6,535 bases of DNA from Opitutales bacterium (lineage in GTDB: Bacteria > Verrucomicrobiota > Verrucomicrobiia > Opitutales > Opitutaceae). The stretch spans positions 1 to 6,535 of the forward strand of contig JAJFLS010000167.1 in NCBI GenBank assembly GCA_021772595.1, in the 5' to 3' direction. Made by a program: the position numbers and the translations under genes. Below the pieces are notes generated by a model. It did no database searches, was not told the DNA's origin, and saw only the letters and a program-made list of their open reading frames with translations. Positions 6,233 through 6,535 of the stretch are shown here, in pieces. The stretch's first letter is position 1. Each line of letters begins with the position of its first letter.

Positions 6233-6481
6233 CTATTTTTTCCTGGAGTATTGCTTCCTGTATTTCCCAGGCGATACGCCGAGGCGCAATCGGAATTGCC
6301 GCGTAAAGTAGCTTTGATCGCAAAAGCCACAATCGTTGGCGATAGCGACAATCTCATCTTCGCTGGACACCAGTTTCTGGCAAGCGGCTTGGATACGGAT
6401 TCTCAGAATGAATTTTTGCGGAGACAGCTTGAACAGTTTTGTGAAATTATTCCTGAACTGGCTGATCGATAGATGGTTCAT
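6233..6481 (-). pseudogene. AraC-family DNA-binding domain, 5'-truncated remnant
   Basis: The frame encodes 82 residues of an AraC/XylS C-terminal domain: the end of the first helix-turn-helix (HLSISQFRNNFTKLFKLSP, residues 3-21), the linker helix (FILRIRIQAACQKL) and the second helix-turn-helix (DEIVAIANDCGFCDQSYFTRQF) ending in GVSPGKYRKQY. A normal AraC domain is about 100 residues and follows a sensor domain of 150 or more. Here the first helix of HTH1 and the whole sensor are missing from the ATG-initiated product. Upstream of that ATG the same frame continues with weakly domain-like sequence (IPSLYWPQ) and hits TAA at 6530-6532 and 6527-6529. Another frame reads NPIPVLA but also has a TAA (6519-6521). 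This suggests decay by small indels near a run of four Cs at about 6484-6487. It could instead be a short functional variant, or the upstream part may lie past the right edge. The terminator at 6025-6048 fits its direction. Confidence 0.55.
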
Positions 6482-6535
6482 TTGGGGCCAATACAGGGAT
6501 GGGATTGATTGGGTGTAGTTAATTTTTTATTAAAA

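Overview
The window looks like chromosome from a Gram-negative environmental bacterium, most likely of the Verrucomicrobiota/Planctomycetota group. This is an inference. The clues are a multicopper oxidase ending in a small 'SWP...LQ.S.DL..W...FYRL' domain of the kind often seen on secreted verrucomicrobial proteins, a sorbosone-dehydrogenase/cytochrome c fusion of a type common in that group, weak Shine-Dalgarno sequences, and a lipoprotein resembling uncharacterised PVC/Bacteroidetes proteins. Only protein-coding genes were found; I see no RNA genes, CRISPR array or complete insertion sequence.

Left part (1-2972, minus strand). A secreted beta-propeller sugar-dehydrogenase-like protein with a C-terminal haem c domain (918-2972) is followed downstream by a putative lipoprotein of unknown function that runs off the left edge (1 to about 771, possibly 918). 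Between them, at 767-840, lies a perfect inverted pair of REP sequences (a REPIN) with the GTAG-plus-palindrome layout of RAYT-mobilised REPs. It covers the codons where the lipoprotein's start and signal-peptide n-region should be, so the true start of that gene is in doubt.

Middle part (3123-5973). An ArsR-family repressor (minus strand) faces a two-gene plus-strand unit. The first gene encodes a small exported protein with a duplicated His-containing module and a tail carrying three Cys-Cys pairs. The second encodes a Tat-exported multicopper oxidase with all copper ligands present. An AT-rich palindrome in the shared control region (3482-3503) is the obvious ArsR operator. I read this as a metal-responsive cassette, most simply copper detoxification: ArsR senses the metal, the Cys/His protein binds it in the periplasm, and the oxidase converts Cu(I) or another substrate.

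Right part (5974-6535). A 259-bp non-coding stretch holds a hairpin plus T-run that would terminate leftward transcription. Beyond it is a minus-strand AraC-type DNA-binding domain lacking the usual N-terminal part. In-frame stops lie just upstream, so it is probably a decayed remnant.
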